This document shows positions 13,301-24,600 of a stretch of 64,000 nt of DNA, one piece after another (position 1 is the stretch's first letter; each line of letters opens with the position of its first letter). The DNA comes from Lepidodermella squamata (Eukaryota > Gastrotricha), in the NCBI GenBank assembly GCA_047495785.1, contig JBLDXI010000021.1, positions 992,001 through 1,056,000 of the forward strand, written 5' to 3'. The notes beneath the pieces are model-generated. The model was not told where the DNA came from. It worked only from the letters and a program-made list of their open reading frames with translations, and did no database searches. Position numbers and translations under genes: made by a program.

Positions 13301-16300
13301 GGTCATTCAGCGACGAATTAACGGCGACGTATCTTTCAATCGAATTTGGAGCGAATACAAAACTGGCTTTGGAAATCTTGATGGGGACTTCTGGCTAGGT
13401 TTCTGGCCTGAAACTTTCAAGTTTCATGAACTTGAACTTTTTATCTATATATGACATAGGTAACGATAAGATATTCAAGCTGCTAAATCAAGGGGCTTAT
13501 TCTTTAATGATTGGATTGTTAAATGATGCCAATGACTTCATGAAGTATGCTTACTACGAGGATTTCAGGTAAGATTTTCTTCTTTGAATTGAGATTAATA
13601 ACCTATTGATCTCAGGCTAACATCCGAGGTGTTGGGTTACCAGCTATACGTTGATAATTACGACAAAGGCCCAAGTAACATGAGTAAGCTCAAGCCTAAA
13701 ACGGAGAACGTTTTTTGATTAAAGGTTTACATCTAGGTGATAGCTTTTCCAAGCATAATGCTCTGCAATTCGGCACGAAGGACCGTCCAGGGAATAATTA
13801 CTGCGCGGGTCAGTACGAAAGCGGCTGGTGGTTCGACAAGCCGGATGAAAATGATAAATGCTCACGATCCACGAATCTTAACGGCCGATTTAACGAATCC
13901 TCAAGTGATTCTTCAATAGCCTGGGACTCATCGACGAATAAGCGCTACTCCGGAACAGTCATGATGATCATGCGAAAGTCCATTTTGAATCTACCAAATA
14001 CGGACACAAAAGTGTTGAGCACAAATCCGCTTGTATTACTGCACGAGTGCAAACACACGTATCAGCAAATATCGGGGGATAGTTTCCGCCTTAATATAGG
14101 AATGCTAGGCATATACGCTGGGGAGGACCTAGTATGCCAACGTAAGAAACTAGTCCCAGTTTTTTCTCCATATTCCTAAATTTTATGTACTTAAGCTTAT
14201 CCTGAACCGCAAGACTGCTCTTACATGCAATTGAAAGATGACACTTATCAATCAATGACCTATGATTCACTGTATTCAAACGATCTGAACTTTTTCACCG
14301 CCTATTGTGACATGAACACCATGGGTGGAGGTTGGACTGTTATCCAACGACGGATCGACAACTCTCAAAGTTTCCAGCAGGATCTAGATTCCTACGAGTC
14401 CAGTTTCGGAGCGGCTCATGCTAATTTCTGGATTGGGACTAAGGCCATTCGATCCCTGACCCAATCTGCTGATTACGAGTTACTAGTGGAGGTGCGAAAA
14501 GGCGACCTGTACGCCTTTGCTCTATACGATAGCTTCTATACGACTGGAGATACAAATATACTGTCAATTAGCGGCTATCAATCGTGCTCGACAGCCGGCG
14601 ATTCCTTGAGCCAACTCAAATCACAGCCCTTCGTTTTCGATTCATGCGGCCTCGGGTCTTGGTGGTTCAAGTACCAATCTAGCTGCTACCCTCTCCAATC
14701 TTCACTTAATGCCCCTTACAGCGCAAGCTCTTGTGAAAAAGGTATATTCTGGTCGACTTACAATGCTTACCCCTCTTGCTCTCAACTTGATCGGACGGAG
14801 ATGAAAATTCGACGAAAAACTGATCATGGCTACTACATAAAGGTGGCTAACTACTCGTGTGACCAGCCAACTATTGCCACGATCTCTCTCGCGACAGCAA
14901 CCCCGGTTATTGAGTGCCAAAAGGCCTGCACGTCCTATTCTGGAAAGGATGCACCTTGCGTTGTAGCAGTGACGAATCGTGTGGATCAATGCCTTCTCAA
15001 AGCGAAACAGTGCAGTCCGGGCGGATCGAAATCTGGTCAAGTAGACCAGAAGTTCGACACATACTATAGAATGGATAATTGTGACTACATCTCGAACTGT
15101 GGTCCGCCGCCCTCAATGTTCGGAGCCACTTCTCAGATCGTGTCGATGCCCACACAAATGGCCATCAACTACACATGCAGGCCAGGGTTTCAAAACTCGG
15201 CATTCCAAGGTGACTCAACCCTCCTTACCTGCTCCGGGAAGTACTGGAGTGGAAAGTGGCTTGACTGCCGTACCCTTTGCGGTGATCTGCCTTCGATGCC
15301 GAATGCCACGCTTGTCTCGACAACAACGGAAGATGGCGTAATCACGATGGTGTACACTTGCAATGATGAGTTCGACTACATATCAGGCGATTTGACTAGA
15401 ATTTGCGCTAAGCCCTATGGAAACGGCTGGAGAGGCGAGGAAGTTGTCTGCGTTTCAACACGATGCCCTGCGCCGCCTAACCTTTCGCATGGCTGGGCAA
15501 ATTACACGCGACCCCAAGTCATTGCTGATCGAACGAAACGGGGTACAGTGTGGAACTACACGTGTGACAGCGGTTATCTCTTCGGGAGTAATCTTCAGAA
15601 GTCCAGCTTGATACAATGCGGGGATGAACGGAAGTGGGTGCCAACAACACCTGGGACTTGCATTCGTAAGTTTAATCTATAGCCCGTCCCATTTAAGACA
15701 CATTGTCACTCGTTAGTTTTATTAGCCCCTCAACCCTTCAGAAGTTTCTCATGCCTCTAATTAGGGCAAAAGGTGACGACGTAGTTGGTGTAAGCTTTGC
15801 TCTGGCAGCTATAGGTCGAGGTTCCATCGTCGTAGGCGAACTGAAAAACAGGGAGTTAGCGAATATTAAGCTCGATCGAATACTTAAATTCTTACAGAAT
15901 AAGCGGTGGGACAGTTATCCTTGAAGAACTTGGGGTAGTTGGACGGCCAGGTTCTCGGATCGCACGCCTTCTGGTCAGGACTTCCGCACTTGGCGTTCAA
16001 GGGCGAGCAGTTGTAGGTACCACGGCAGCAATACTGGTCAGTGTTGAATTTGGCACAAGCGCTAAGACAGGCGATAACACGTCCATCTTTGCTTGTCATT
16101 TGCAGCTCCTTGGGGCAATTCTTCCTCAGATCGACTGAACAGCCACACCATTGGCACAGGCCGACATTAGCGTCGTAAGTTCCTGTAAAAAAGAGCAGTG
16201 AGGAAAGTGAAAATCGACTGGGTGAAACAAACCTGCGACTGGCTCCATGGAAATCGGGATGGTTGAGCCGTCGACGTAGCTGATGTCGAAGACGTCGAGG

Positions 16301-17683
16301 GTGTTCGGGCCCTCGGCGTTGAGTTCAGCCAAAGACGTAACCTCACCAGTCGCTCCGTTGCACTCCTTCATATTACCGCAACGGCCAGTTTCGCAATTCA
16401 AGTTGCCGTTGTTGTCAAGGGTGCAGTTGGTACGGGCCCAGATGCGACCAGACAGGAATCGCCCGCCGAGGTCAAGACAGGTCTTCTCACCAGCCTTCAT
16501 CAACCAACCTCCGTTCTTCGGCTGCGGGTCCTGGCGACGGAAAGCCGCGGCCCAAACCTCGTGTTTGCAGTTGTTGATGACAGTGATACGGTACTGGCTC
16601 GTCGTGACGGGGCACGCGGCAATCGTGGAGGACGGCGGGCGGGGTGTGGTTGTCGGCGGCTTGACAGAGTTGTCGGCGAATCCGCAGATCTGGTCCTGAT
16701 CAGCTACGGCGTTAGCGTTAGCCTTGGTCGCGCCGCCCTTCTTCATCCAGCAGGTTCCACCTTGGTAGTTGTTCCAGGTGTAATGGGTGCAATCCTTGGT
16801 CGTGTAGCAAGTATAGGCGCAGTATTGTTTAGCGCTCTTCGTATTGCTCAGATCATTGCCTGAAAAGTCACAACCCGCTGCGAAATTCCCGGTCCATGTC
16901 AGACCAGCCGCCTGGGTAGTATGAGCGAAGAGGGCTGTCGCGAAAATAGTTATAATAGAGTGCATTTTTTCAAAGGTCGAGAGAAAAGTCGTGTGAAAAA
17001 TGGTGGGTAATTACTGCGTATTTAAGCCGTTCCGCTTCGTCGGGTAATTCCGACCCCGGGAATGAAAGATATTTGCCCTTCCGGATTTTATTTACTTAAC
17101 GCCATGTCTGCCCATATTCGCGTTTTCGCTGCTAACCGGTGGTTATTCAGCTGCCTTCTGTGCTCTCTAGAAATTTCAGAGATGAAACAAATTATGGTCG
17201 GAGATCATAATGCCCAAAAAGTTGGGTCAATCTAGGTCGCTTCATTCGCTCACGATGAAAATATGTTATTTCATTCCCATTTTTTGTCAGCATTCAGTTG
17301 CACCAAACCGAGCAGTTTTGACAATGTGGCGACAAATCCTACGCTGACAAATGCTTCAAACATTTTTGAATGGGAGTCAAGCATCTACTTCGAGTGTCTT
17401 AGCGAGATGGTTCTGGATCCTCTCGGCTGGGACAGCAATGTCACGATTTCCTGTGTTGGCAATCAAACTTGGCTCATTGTAAACTACGTCGGTCCGGACG
17501 GACCTTCGCCAAAGACGTGGCTTCCAACTAGGTGTACAGGTAACCCAGAAAAGGGAACGGGGATGAGGATGATTAAAATTGAGGTCAACAACGCCATAAA
17601 ATGTGGCACCACTGGTCGTGTAGCTTAATTCAGTTGCGTATTTCTGTTCAGCTTCGCGCGGGGAGCTTTTTAAGGGCGACTGA
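1937..17683 (+). CDS. Giant secreted mosaic protein: EGF / C-type lectin / discoidin / fibrinogen / PAN / sushi
   Basis: I traced 46 consecutive exons from 1937 to 15665 whose junctions all keep frame, mostly phase 1. Two more probable exons lie at 17291-17539 and 17634-17683. The total is about 3770 aa. It starts with a signal peptide ([15 protein letters not shown]). Domains in order are 12 EGF-like modules, a short linker, 8 C-type-lectin-like domains with two Thr-rich stalks, 3 discoidin (F5/8C) units, 4 fibrinogen-related domains, one PAN module and 3-4 sushi domains. There is no transmembrane segment, so it should be extracellular, likely a multivalent glycan- or matrix-binding protein (inference). 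No start or stop separates the blocks, which argues for one gene, though transcripts could be alternatively processed. The last two exons are the weakest part: they follow a 1.6-kb intron hosting another gene, and the final exon ends in a partial sushi-like stretch. Confidence 0.82.
4437..9519 (+). other. C-type-lectin block of the mosaic gene (8 domains, Thr-rich stalks)
   Basis: Exons: 4437-4505, 4558-4602, 4656-5080, 5130-5424, 5477-5827, 5884-5944, 5992-6938, 6994-7085, 7140-7219, 7277-7452, 7482-7724, 7777-8055, 8112-8294, 8344-8416, 8476-8714, 8772-9215, 9277-9519. Eight successive units show the paired cysteines and WIG-type cores (DGLWIGY, KTYWIGA, RTFWIGI, SYYWIGL, KTHWIGL). Thr/Pro-rich stalks at about 5671-5790 and 6994-7071 are likely O-glycosylated. 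Several units lack clear EPN/QPD sugar-binding triplets, so ligand type is open. The sixth is quite divergent. Confidence 0.82.
5671..5790 (+). repeat. Thr-rich coding microsatellite (mucin-like stalk 1)
   Basis: A run of ACN and CCN codons encodes nearly pure Thr/Pro between lectin domains 2 and 3. A second such run lies at 6994-7071. The nearly pure ACT/ACA/ACG codons make length change by slippage likely. Confidence 0.85.
9571..11477 (+). other. Discoidin (F5/8 type C) block of the mosaic gene
   Basis: Exons: 9571-10371, 10421-10798, 10852-11165, 11216-11477. Three discoidin-like units are visible from the motifs WIQVDFG, WYQVNF and FWQVDFG, followed by beta-strand runs ending near [18 protein letters not shown] and YMRIKVKGC. 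After units 2 and 3 there are Cys-rich inserts (for example CTCNCPVGW) resembling degenerate EGF modules. Discoidin domains often bind glycans, lipids or collagen. The middle unit is the most divergent. Confidence 0.78.
11527..14820 (+). other. Fibrinogen-related block of the mosaic gene (4 domains)
   Basis: Exons: 11527-11952, 11996-12107, 12160-12293, 12349-13032, 13097-13245, 13302-13398, 13460-13568, 13616-13683, 13737-14141, then 14196 onward. All four copies carry the FReD core (GGGWTV, GGGYTS, GTGWTV, GGGWTV) followed by the W..Y..GFG..N/D.WLG/WIG run; the 3' halves contain GAWWYN, GGWWYS, SGWWFD or GSWWFK. Introns differ between copies, so they are old duplications. Copy 3 is followed by about 60 residues I cannot assign. 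Confidence 0.83.
14821..17539 (+). other. PAN and sushi (CCP) block of the mosaic gene
   Basis: The exon 14196-15665 ends with a PAN/apple-like module (about 14821-15095; [18 protein letters not shown]). Three sushi domains follow, starting CGPPPS, CGDLPS and CPAPPN, each with the Y/V-x-C-x-x-G/E and W..C pattern. A fourth sushi-like unit (17291-17539, starting SCTKPSS) is phase-compatible (C|CA) with the donor at 15665, which supports one intron of about 1.6 kb spanning the opposite-strand thaumatin-like gene. Confidence 0.72.
15757..16965 (-). CDS. Secreted PAN-thaumatin-like protein, nested in an intron of the mosaic gene
   Basis: Three exons (16965-16233, 16182-15896, 15840-15757; introns 50 and 55 nt) encode 367 aa. 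It starts with a signal peptide ([19 protein letters not shown]). A PAN-like module (about residues 20-95; [26 protein letters not shown]) and a short Pro/Thr linker follow. The rest is a full thaumatin-like domain: [30 protein letters not shown], then [21 protein letters not shown] and the end [12 protein letters not shown]. The acidic-cleft residues of the family (Arg, Glu, Asp, Asp, Asp) can be matched. Thaumatin-like proteins occur in plants, fungi, nematodes and some arthropods and are linked to defence or glucan binding. The PAN fusion is unusual to me. The apparent stop at 15884 is avoided by a donor at 15895, which restores the conserved C-terminus. An AATAAA on this strand lies at 15718-15723. 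Confidence 0.92.
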
Positions 17684-18039
17684 CCTCCACGTGGTGCTCC
17701 CTGGATCCATTATTTTTATGGAACCAACAAGTCGCCCGCCTTTGATATATTTGACTATTGCAAGCTTTGCCAAAAGCACTGTAAATTGCCAAAAATCAAT
17801 TGGAAAAATTCTCCGAACAACTTTAATATCGCCTTTTATTTCTGAAAACATCTGTAACATAGCTATTTACACGAAGACGGAGTTGTTTTCATGAGTATTA
17901 AAATGAATAAAAAGCGCTCATGAAATGTAAACAATGCATAAGTATAATATTGATAATAATAATAATTTTTTTGTACAAAAATATCGCTTCACATTGCACA
18001 GTATTATAGCGGTGAGTAAAAGTGACAGATATTCGAAAT
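17684..18039. other. Convergent 3' gap with poly(A) signal
   Basis: This 356-bp gap holds the presumed 3' UTR of the mosaic gene, with an AATAAA at 17906-17911, and the 3' UTR of the potassium channel transcribed the other way. A frame after 17684 has some Cys-rich content but no recognisable domain. Confidence 0.5.
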
Positions 18040-21000
18040 TCAATGAACCGAATCGATTTTACCGTTCCACATGCGGTAGTCGGTTTCAGCCGCGTCAACC
18101 GCCACGCTCGGCATGAACGGCCCGCGATCGCAGCGAGGCGTTTTCGGCGGTGGCTCTAGAATATCAACCGACAAATCAGACTCGGCCATAAATGGCGAGT
18201 TGTTGTTTTCCGTTATCGGTTGTAGCACGTCATCGCCGGCGCTTTGAGATTTCCGATTTCCAACACTATTCGCACCGTTGCTGAGACTGAATGATATGCT
18301 TGTCCTGGTTTCATCCGGATTGCGGCCGCTTTTCAACATCATCGAATCATCCGATGGCTGCTTAGTTATTTGTATCGCCGGGATGGTGGTTAGTAAGGAA
18401 TCAGATTCGCCCCCGGTCGGTCGCCGCTGGTTCGGAATTTTCGAAGCCGCCGTCGCGGTTTCAATCGAGGTCATCGAACTCGAGCTGGCAACTGACCGGC
18501 GAACCATTTTTTTGTAATAACGGCCCATTTTTATATGCTGATAGTAGAACATGAATTTGCTGGTGACGATGGGCAGAACGAAGCCGATGACAAGAATGCC
18601 GCAGGAGGCACACAACGCAGCGATAAAGCAACCTTGGCCGGATTTCGGAGTAATATCACCATAACCTGAAATTTGGCAACAAATTAATTGTTTTCAATTT
18701 TTTCAATTTTATGAAAATTGTCAATATTTTTTTAATTTAATTTTTAATAATTTAATTTTTAACATAAATTAATTCGATTTTTAATTTTAAAAATAAAAAA
18801 TTCCCCTCTCTAATTTTAAATTTTCAAATTTTTAAAAGTTTCACTTACCAACTGTTGTCATTGTAATTGCAGCCCAATAAATAGATATCGGAATCGAAGT
18901 GAACCGATCTCTTGCATCGACGTAGTACATGATGGTGCCGAAAAACAGGATGCCGATGATACATATCGTAAGAAGAGTACTCATTGGGCCAACAATAGCT
19001 CGAGCCGTGTAGTACAGCACATTGAGGCCGTAATTCCATTTGGCGAGGCGGAAAATTCGCAGTAATCGCAACGATCGGAAGACCTCAAGAACCTCCCACA
19101 TCTGTTTTCGACAGAAAAAAGCCAATTAATCGAAAAGAAACCAGAAGAAAATGGGCTAAAAGAGTTGGCATATGAGAAATTTAATGTAACACTTCACGCA
19201 GCAAGCCAACAAAATTGAAGCGAGCAGTATAAAGATTGGAAGCTGAATAATTTTGCGATTGAAATATTGATACAGAAAATAATTAATTAATTTGAAAGAA
19301 CAGTCTTAGGTTCAAGCAGTTAATCAATTCAATACATTCCAGTAGCTATTAATCGCACACGCGTTGAAAAACTGGAATAAAAGCCTTACTTTAGAGCCTA
19401 AGCCATTTTTCTGGATTCAAGTGATAATGAAAAATCATCAGGTGAGGTGAAATAATTATTTTCAACAAAATTAAAACCAAATTATTAATGATGAAAACCA
19501 TCGCCGATTAAAAACCCTCAGAGAAACGATGAAAAAATAATAGCCGATCAATTATCGCGCATACCATAATTTTAGAGAGAAAAATGCGGATGCGATTAAC
19601 ATAAAATTCTGGCGTTTTTTCACATCGAAACGAGAAAATAACAACGACAACGTAAAAATTAATAGTAAGGACAGCGCTTTCTTTCATCAGCGTGCTAATT
19701 ACCTGAAACGAGCGCCTCCAGGTAGGTCCCTGAAAATAATTTTTACCACAGGTGATGAAAATTACGTTGACATCAGTTTCATTCATTCGAACCAAACAAA
19801 TTTAGAAAAAATAATAACAGATTATGCCTGCTATTTTTACCTGATTGTAAGCCATTCGAGTGAGAAGGGAAAAGCACAGTTCGACATAGAACGGAACCAG
19901 CGCCAGGGCGTCGACGAGATTGAGGCGGCTCTTGAAAAATTCCAGCTTATTCGGCGAGACAAAGAACCGAACAAGCAAATCGAGCGTGAAAAACGCCGCC
20001 GCGAAATAGTCAATAAACCACAGCGTTGTCGCGATGTAACACTCCGTCACGGTTGGATTCGGTTCAACTGTGAACGGGCCCCCTTTCGATACAAATCGTT
20101 CAGTTTTCACGTCGTACGAAAGTGGACACGGCGTTTGAGTGACCGGAGGTTCTAATATAGGTTCGGTTAAATTTGTCAAATTTGTCCCATTTGCTAGGGT
20201 TAAATTTTGCGGATTTGCCAATCGATCGCACAGCCGAACGAGGTCACCGAAATGGCGGACGAATTTGTAATTATTAAGGAGGACGTCGATTTGCGGAAGA
20301 GTTTCGATAATAAAGCCAGATATTGAAAGCGCAACCATGATAATTGTTATCCACGAATACGTTGTAGCGAATTTGGACGAGAATGGATTTTCGAGAAAGT
20401 TCCACACCTGCATGCGGAAGGGAACTTTTTTCGGGTTATCCACCGAGCCGAACCCACTGCACGATTGCGTTTCTTCGGCCGGGTCTTTGACGAGTTGCTC
20501 GTACCAAATTTTCATCGCCTCTTTCTGAGCCCGGAATCTGTCGTAGCGTGCGAAGCAACATGGCGCTAACATGTTGGGAAAGACGTTAAGGCGGCGCATT
20601 TCGCGAAGTGATTTTTCGATGCACACTTTTTTAGGCAGGTGCAAATCGCCGGTGCGGAAAAAGTCGAACACTTCCTCGAACACTTCGGCGCTGCAGTCGA
20701 CGAAAAACTGGTCCGATTTTTCGTCGTAACGCACTGTTTGCGGCAGAGTTAGCGCCTTGCGCTTCATTAAATCGCGCATGTGCGGGTTATTGGTGCGGAA
20801 CGTCCGACCGCTCGCCTTTATCTTACACGTTTCGAAAATTGATCCGCCGGCCTAGAATAAAAAAATAACTTTAACAATCTATTAGGCAACAGACGGGACC
20901 TAGCTGGGACAATGTACAATCAAAGCGATGGCTAAATTTTAAGCTGGAAATACCTTGCGCTTTTTTTTCCCAATTAAGCTGGAACTTTTTAATTTAATTA

Positions 21001-21636
21001 ATTTCGAAAGAGTTTTTTAATTTCAAATAAAATATCAATAAGGGCGCACCTGGTTGTTTTGGGACGACTGGGTAGCTCCGGTTCCAGTTCCGGAACTCGC
21101 TTGCCCACTCGTTGACGTAGTCGAAGAGGCCATCGAAGACGAGTGAACGTTCATAGCCGGCGAGCAAAGCAGCGCGGCTGACAGTTCGCCAACCGCTAGT
21201 TGCTGAATCTCAATGGCTCCGAGGGCTCGCGTCGAAAACCGACGCTGATTCCGCTGGGCCATAGCTTCGGCCGCTGTAGCCGCGGCTTGGGATGGACTGC
21301 CGAAGGAATTGCTTTCATCGACAGACGAAGCTAGGTCCTCCATTTGAGCCGCACCTCGCCGCTCGCGGCGATCCGTCGACCTGGCGATATCCGGTACTGG
21401 GATGTCCTAAAAATCGGTCAAATCGAAAGTTAATTTTCAGAAATCAATTTAGGAAGAAAACTCCAATTTGTATTAATAAAACAGCATAAAAACAGGAATG
21501 TTAATTAATTCTCCGGATGGGTGGTGTTCGGAAACTCCGCAGTGATTCGGCCATTTTCAGGCTAACTTGCCTTATGATCAGGTGCTGACATAAGTTCATC
21601 GAATTCATCGATATCATGACCGCCTCGTCGAAGCAT
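18040..21636 (-). CDS. Voltage-gated potassium channel (Kv, Shaw/Kv3-like)
   Basis: Six exons (21636-21571, 21406-21050, 20851-19841, 19729-19703, 19101-18849, 18665-18040) keep frame and give 779 aa. Order: a Ser/Gln-rich N-terminus; a T1/BTB tetramerisation domain (FETCKIKASGRTFRTNN through DFFRTGDLHLP); S1; a long extracellular loop with NLT and NGT glycosylation sites; S2-S3; an S4 with four spaced arginines (RSLRLLRIFRLAK); S5; and the pore signature TMTTVGYGD, split by an intron inside the filter. S6 then runs into a Ser-rich cytosolic tail of about 170 aa. Odd points: the first intron is GC-AG (AAG|GCAAGT), and a 27-nt microexon sits in the S3-S4 linker. Shaw/Kv3 placement rests on the T1 and S2-S3 look and is tentative. 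Introns here are longer than elsewhere. Confidence 0.92.
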
Positions 21637-24600
21637 CGACGAAGAGGTAGGCGATATTCCGCCTATGAAACTCATATTATCGTCCTAAAAATGCGTAGAA
21701 TTATCGAAAATATAATTATTAATAACGGTGAGGCTGGTGGATGTAAAACAATGGACGATACATTGAGGGTGCGCAAAATATTTACGGAGTATCTTTTGTA
21801 TCATCCTGTTTTGCGTTTACTGGGGTGTGACCGATCACTGATGCGTTTAACAGATAATATTATTGTCTAATGTTTGTTCTGCGCGACTTTTTTCATTCAT
21901 TAGATCCGGGGAAAAAATGTTTTCGCTATAAGATAATTCGATTACTTGGTGAATAATAATGGTGTGTAATACAGTAGAGAACCGGCGTTATTCATCAGGT
22001 AATTCGAATAAACCTCATTGTTTACATTTAGGATATATTGCTTATAAAATAGGGTGAATCATGCATATAATTTGTGTCCCAATGAAAATTCGCAATCATT
22101 TTTTAAATAATTGACAGAAAAATGAGAGACAGTGAATATAATTAAACGGATGAGCAAGCAAGTAATAACCAGCCCAGAAAATGCATCCACTGTGTTAACA
22201 GCGGGCCAAAAGGTGCGCATTATGTTTTTTTCGTCAGAATGCGCAAAAAGTTGCGCATTTTTAGTGTAGCGCGCGCGGCCGTATATTTAGAAGCCAACTG
22301 CACCTCCTGCGATATCAGTACTTTCGTATATACAATAATTTAACATTATATTAGCTGTTATAGTTATATTATGGCAGTTTTCCTGGCTTGCTATCAACTT
22401 GCAACACTTGCGTGTATTACAGCGAAAACCGTCAGCAGTTTTTTCTGGTTCTAGCGTTCGATGATGTGTTAAAGCGGCGAATGATTTATCGAGAGCGATA
22501 ATAATAATTTTTATAGCGAATCGCTCATGTCTGACGCGTGTTGTACATAGCGGCGGCAGTGGTAATAGTCAACATAGGTTTCACGTTGCATTACACGCGC
22601 GGTGAATTCGAACATTGAGAGATAGAGAGGTACCTAGATAAATATAGATTAGACGCCAAGTTAACCGCGAGCGCGCGCTCGCGCTTTCTCCCCCTATTTA
22701 TAGCCGTGGCGATCAACGCGCCTGCCGCGTTTTCAGCCTCATACATACCTTTGTAGTACATTTTGTTGGCGCAAGTGGCGCGGGTGTGTGCGCGTTTTAA
22801 TAATCGCAATAAAACACGCCGTATTATTGCAGAGCGCGATGGACGTTCAGGCTAGACATCTTGTACTACCGCTTACTATACCTACTACACAGCAAGTTGC
22901 TATAGGCCGTTATTATTAGCCGGCAGAAGAGATGATCGCTGAAGATAGGCCGCCAAAACAGGGGCGTTTCGGTTGAGCGATAACTCGAGCCTTGAAGCCG
23001 TTGGAGAGATAAGCACCCTCGCATCTTTGGACCAGGCGGCCTATTATATTCGGATATTCTATGTCTCTTTATTTTACCACTTTATCTGTTCAAACAGCTA
23101 TCAAAATAGGATGTAAACAAAAACAGAGCTGCTATATACCTATCATTATTACTACTACATGATTGTTATTAACATCGAACAAGCGTGAAAGCGCGAAATT
23201 AGAGAGGCCGTTTCGGTTGAGACGTTTCACCGAATTTCATTGGAAACTTTATAACAATTCTTTGATCAGAATAATCATTGACTCCAAAAAAAAATTGGGC
23301 GCAGTTTGATTCCTAAGCTTTAGTAATTGGGAATTCAAGTTTTGTCGAATTTTCTTTCACTCAAAGTTATTAAATTGGCAATTTTTGCCCTGCTATAAGT
23401 CGAATTCGACGTCAAAATCGATTCTATTAATACGGCTGAGGCGTTTATCTAATTTCCAAAGCCTAAATAGGCATTAAATTGAAATTTTTAATTTTATAGC
23501 CGTAAACGCAACTAAAGGATAAGTGTAGGGTGTTTGCAACTTACGCAATCAGAGTCGGAATCGGATAGGTTTGGCTTGAATTCGAACATCATCGACGTCA
23601 TTGGAGCTCGAAAACTTCAACCGTCGAACAAGATTGAATTGCCAACAGTTCAGCGCTCAAATAAAAGTTCATATAAAGCCCTACAACCGGTAAAATACGT
23701 CATGTAAAACACTTTTTATGGGTGAAAAGGGGAGCCGGAAATGACTTACATCTAAAAATAGGGACAATAATAAAGGAAATCGACAGCTTCAAGAGTCACA
23801 CCAGTTAATTTTGAAAATTTTGTACGTATTTCGATTGATTTTATGCATGCGAATGACCTCTCTTGAGAAAGAAGCCAGACGATGAGATTCTTATCAATAG
23901 AAATCAAAAACGTAGCAATACCTGAATTAATCATCGTATATAACATGACATCGGTTATTAATATTCGTATGAGTTCGACTCGGTAGCTGAACTCAAGTTA
24001 TATTCTTGTTCTACGTGATGAATCCAGTGTATTGGAATCATTAAGTAGGGTATATTACCATACTCAGACCTGGCGCTGCTGACGATGATGATGATGATGG
24101 TATTCATTGGGAGCAGAGGCGCGGTAATTACGTTATTACCCATCATCGACGTCATTAATAGCCCGATCGGTCGTGCTGTTCGGCCGTGGCACATGTGGCA
24201 GCGAGCGCGGGTCGGGCGGGGCCTTTTGCGCAGCACGCGCGTTGAACTGCGCAGCGCGCACCTATATTGCGAACAGTTCGAGGCGCCGCTGCTCGCGCGT
24301 GTTTGTAAACAATTATCGATATTATTACCCCAGCGTGCTGAACCACTGCAGCTCATTTTTGGCTGCTGGATAACCGTTATTATAAGGCTACCCCCCATTA
24401 ACTCGATGATGACGAACAATAAAGAGGAGAAACAAGATGAAGCCGTTTCATTTCCTTAGGTAAGTATGCGTAATCTCTCACTAGCATCAACAATAAAGCT
24501 TTTAAAAAGCAAAACAAGAATTTTCTTCAGAAAACAACACGAAAAACAACTCCATGTAAACGCGGTATAAGCTCATCGAAACCAAAAATATTGTCGGTAG

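Noticed and set aside
15666-15682. Stop codon just after the third sushi domain as the end of the mosaic gene
   Set aside because: It follows a consensus donor (C|GTAAGT), and a phase-matching sushi exon exists at 17291. An intron-retaining short form remains possible.
15884-15895. Early stop after PTAYS in the thaumatin-like gene
   Set aside because: It lies right after a GTAAGA donor. Splicing to 15840 gives the conserved [12 protein letters not shown] end of the family.
24060-24110. GATGATGATG run
   Set aside because: A short simple repeat only. No CRISPR-like or other ordered structure, and CRISPR arrays are not expected in an animal genome.
24085-24459. 124-codon plus-strand open frame starting with a Met run
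   Set aside because: The start comes from an ATG microsatellite. The frame is biased by a GC-rich patch, overlaps two opposite open frames and has no recognisable domain.
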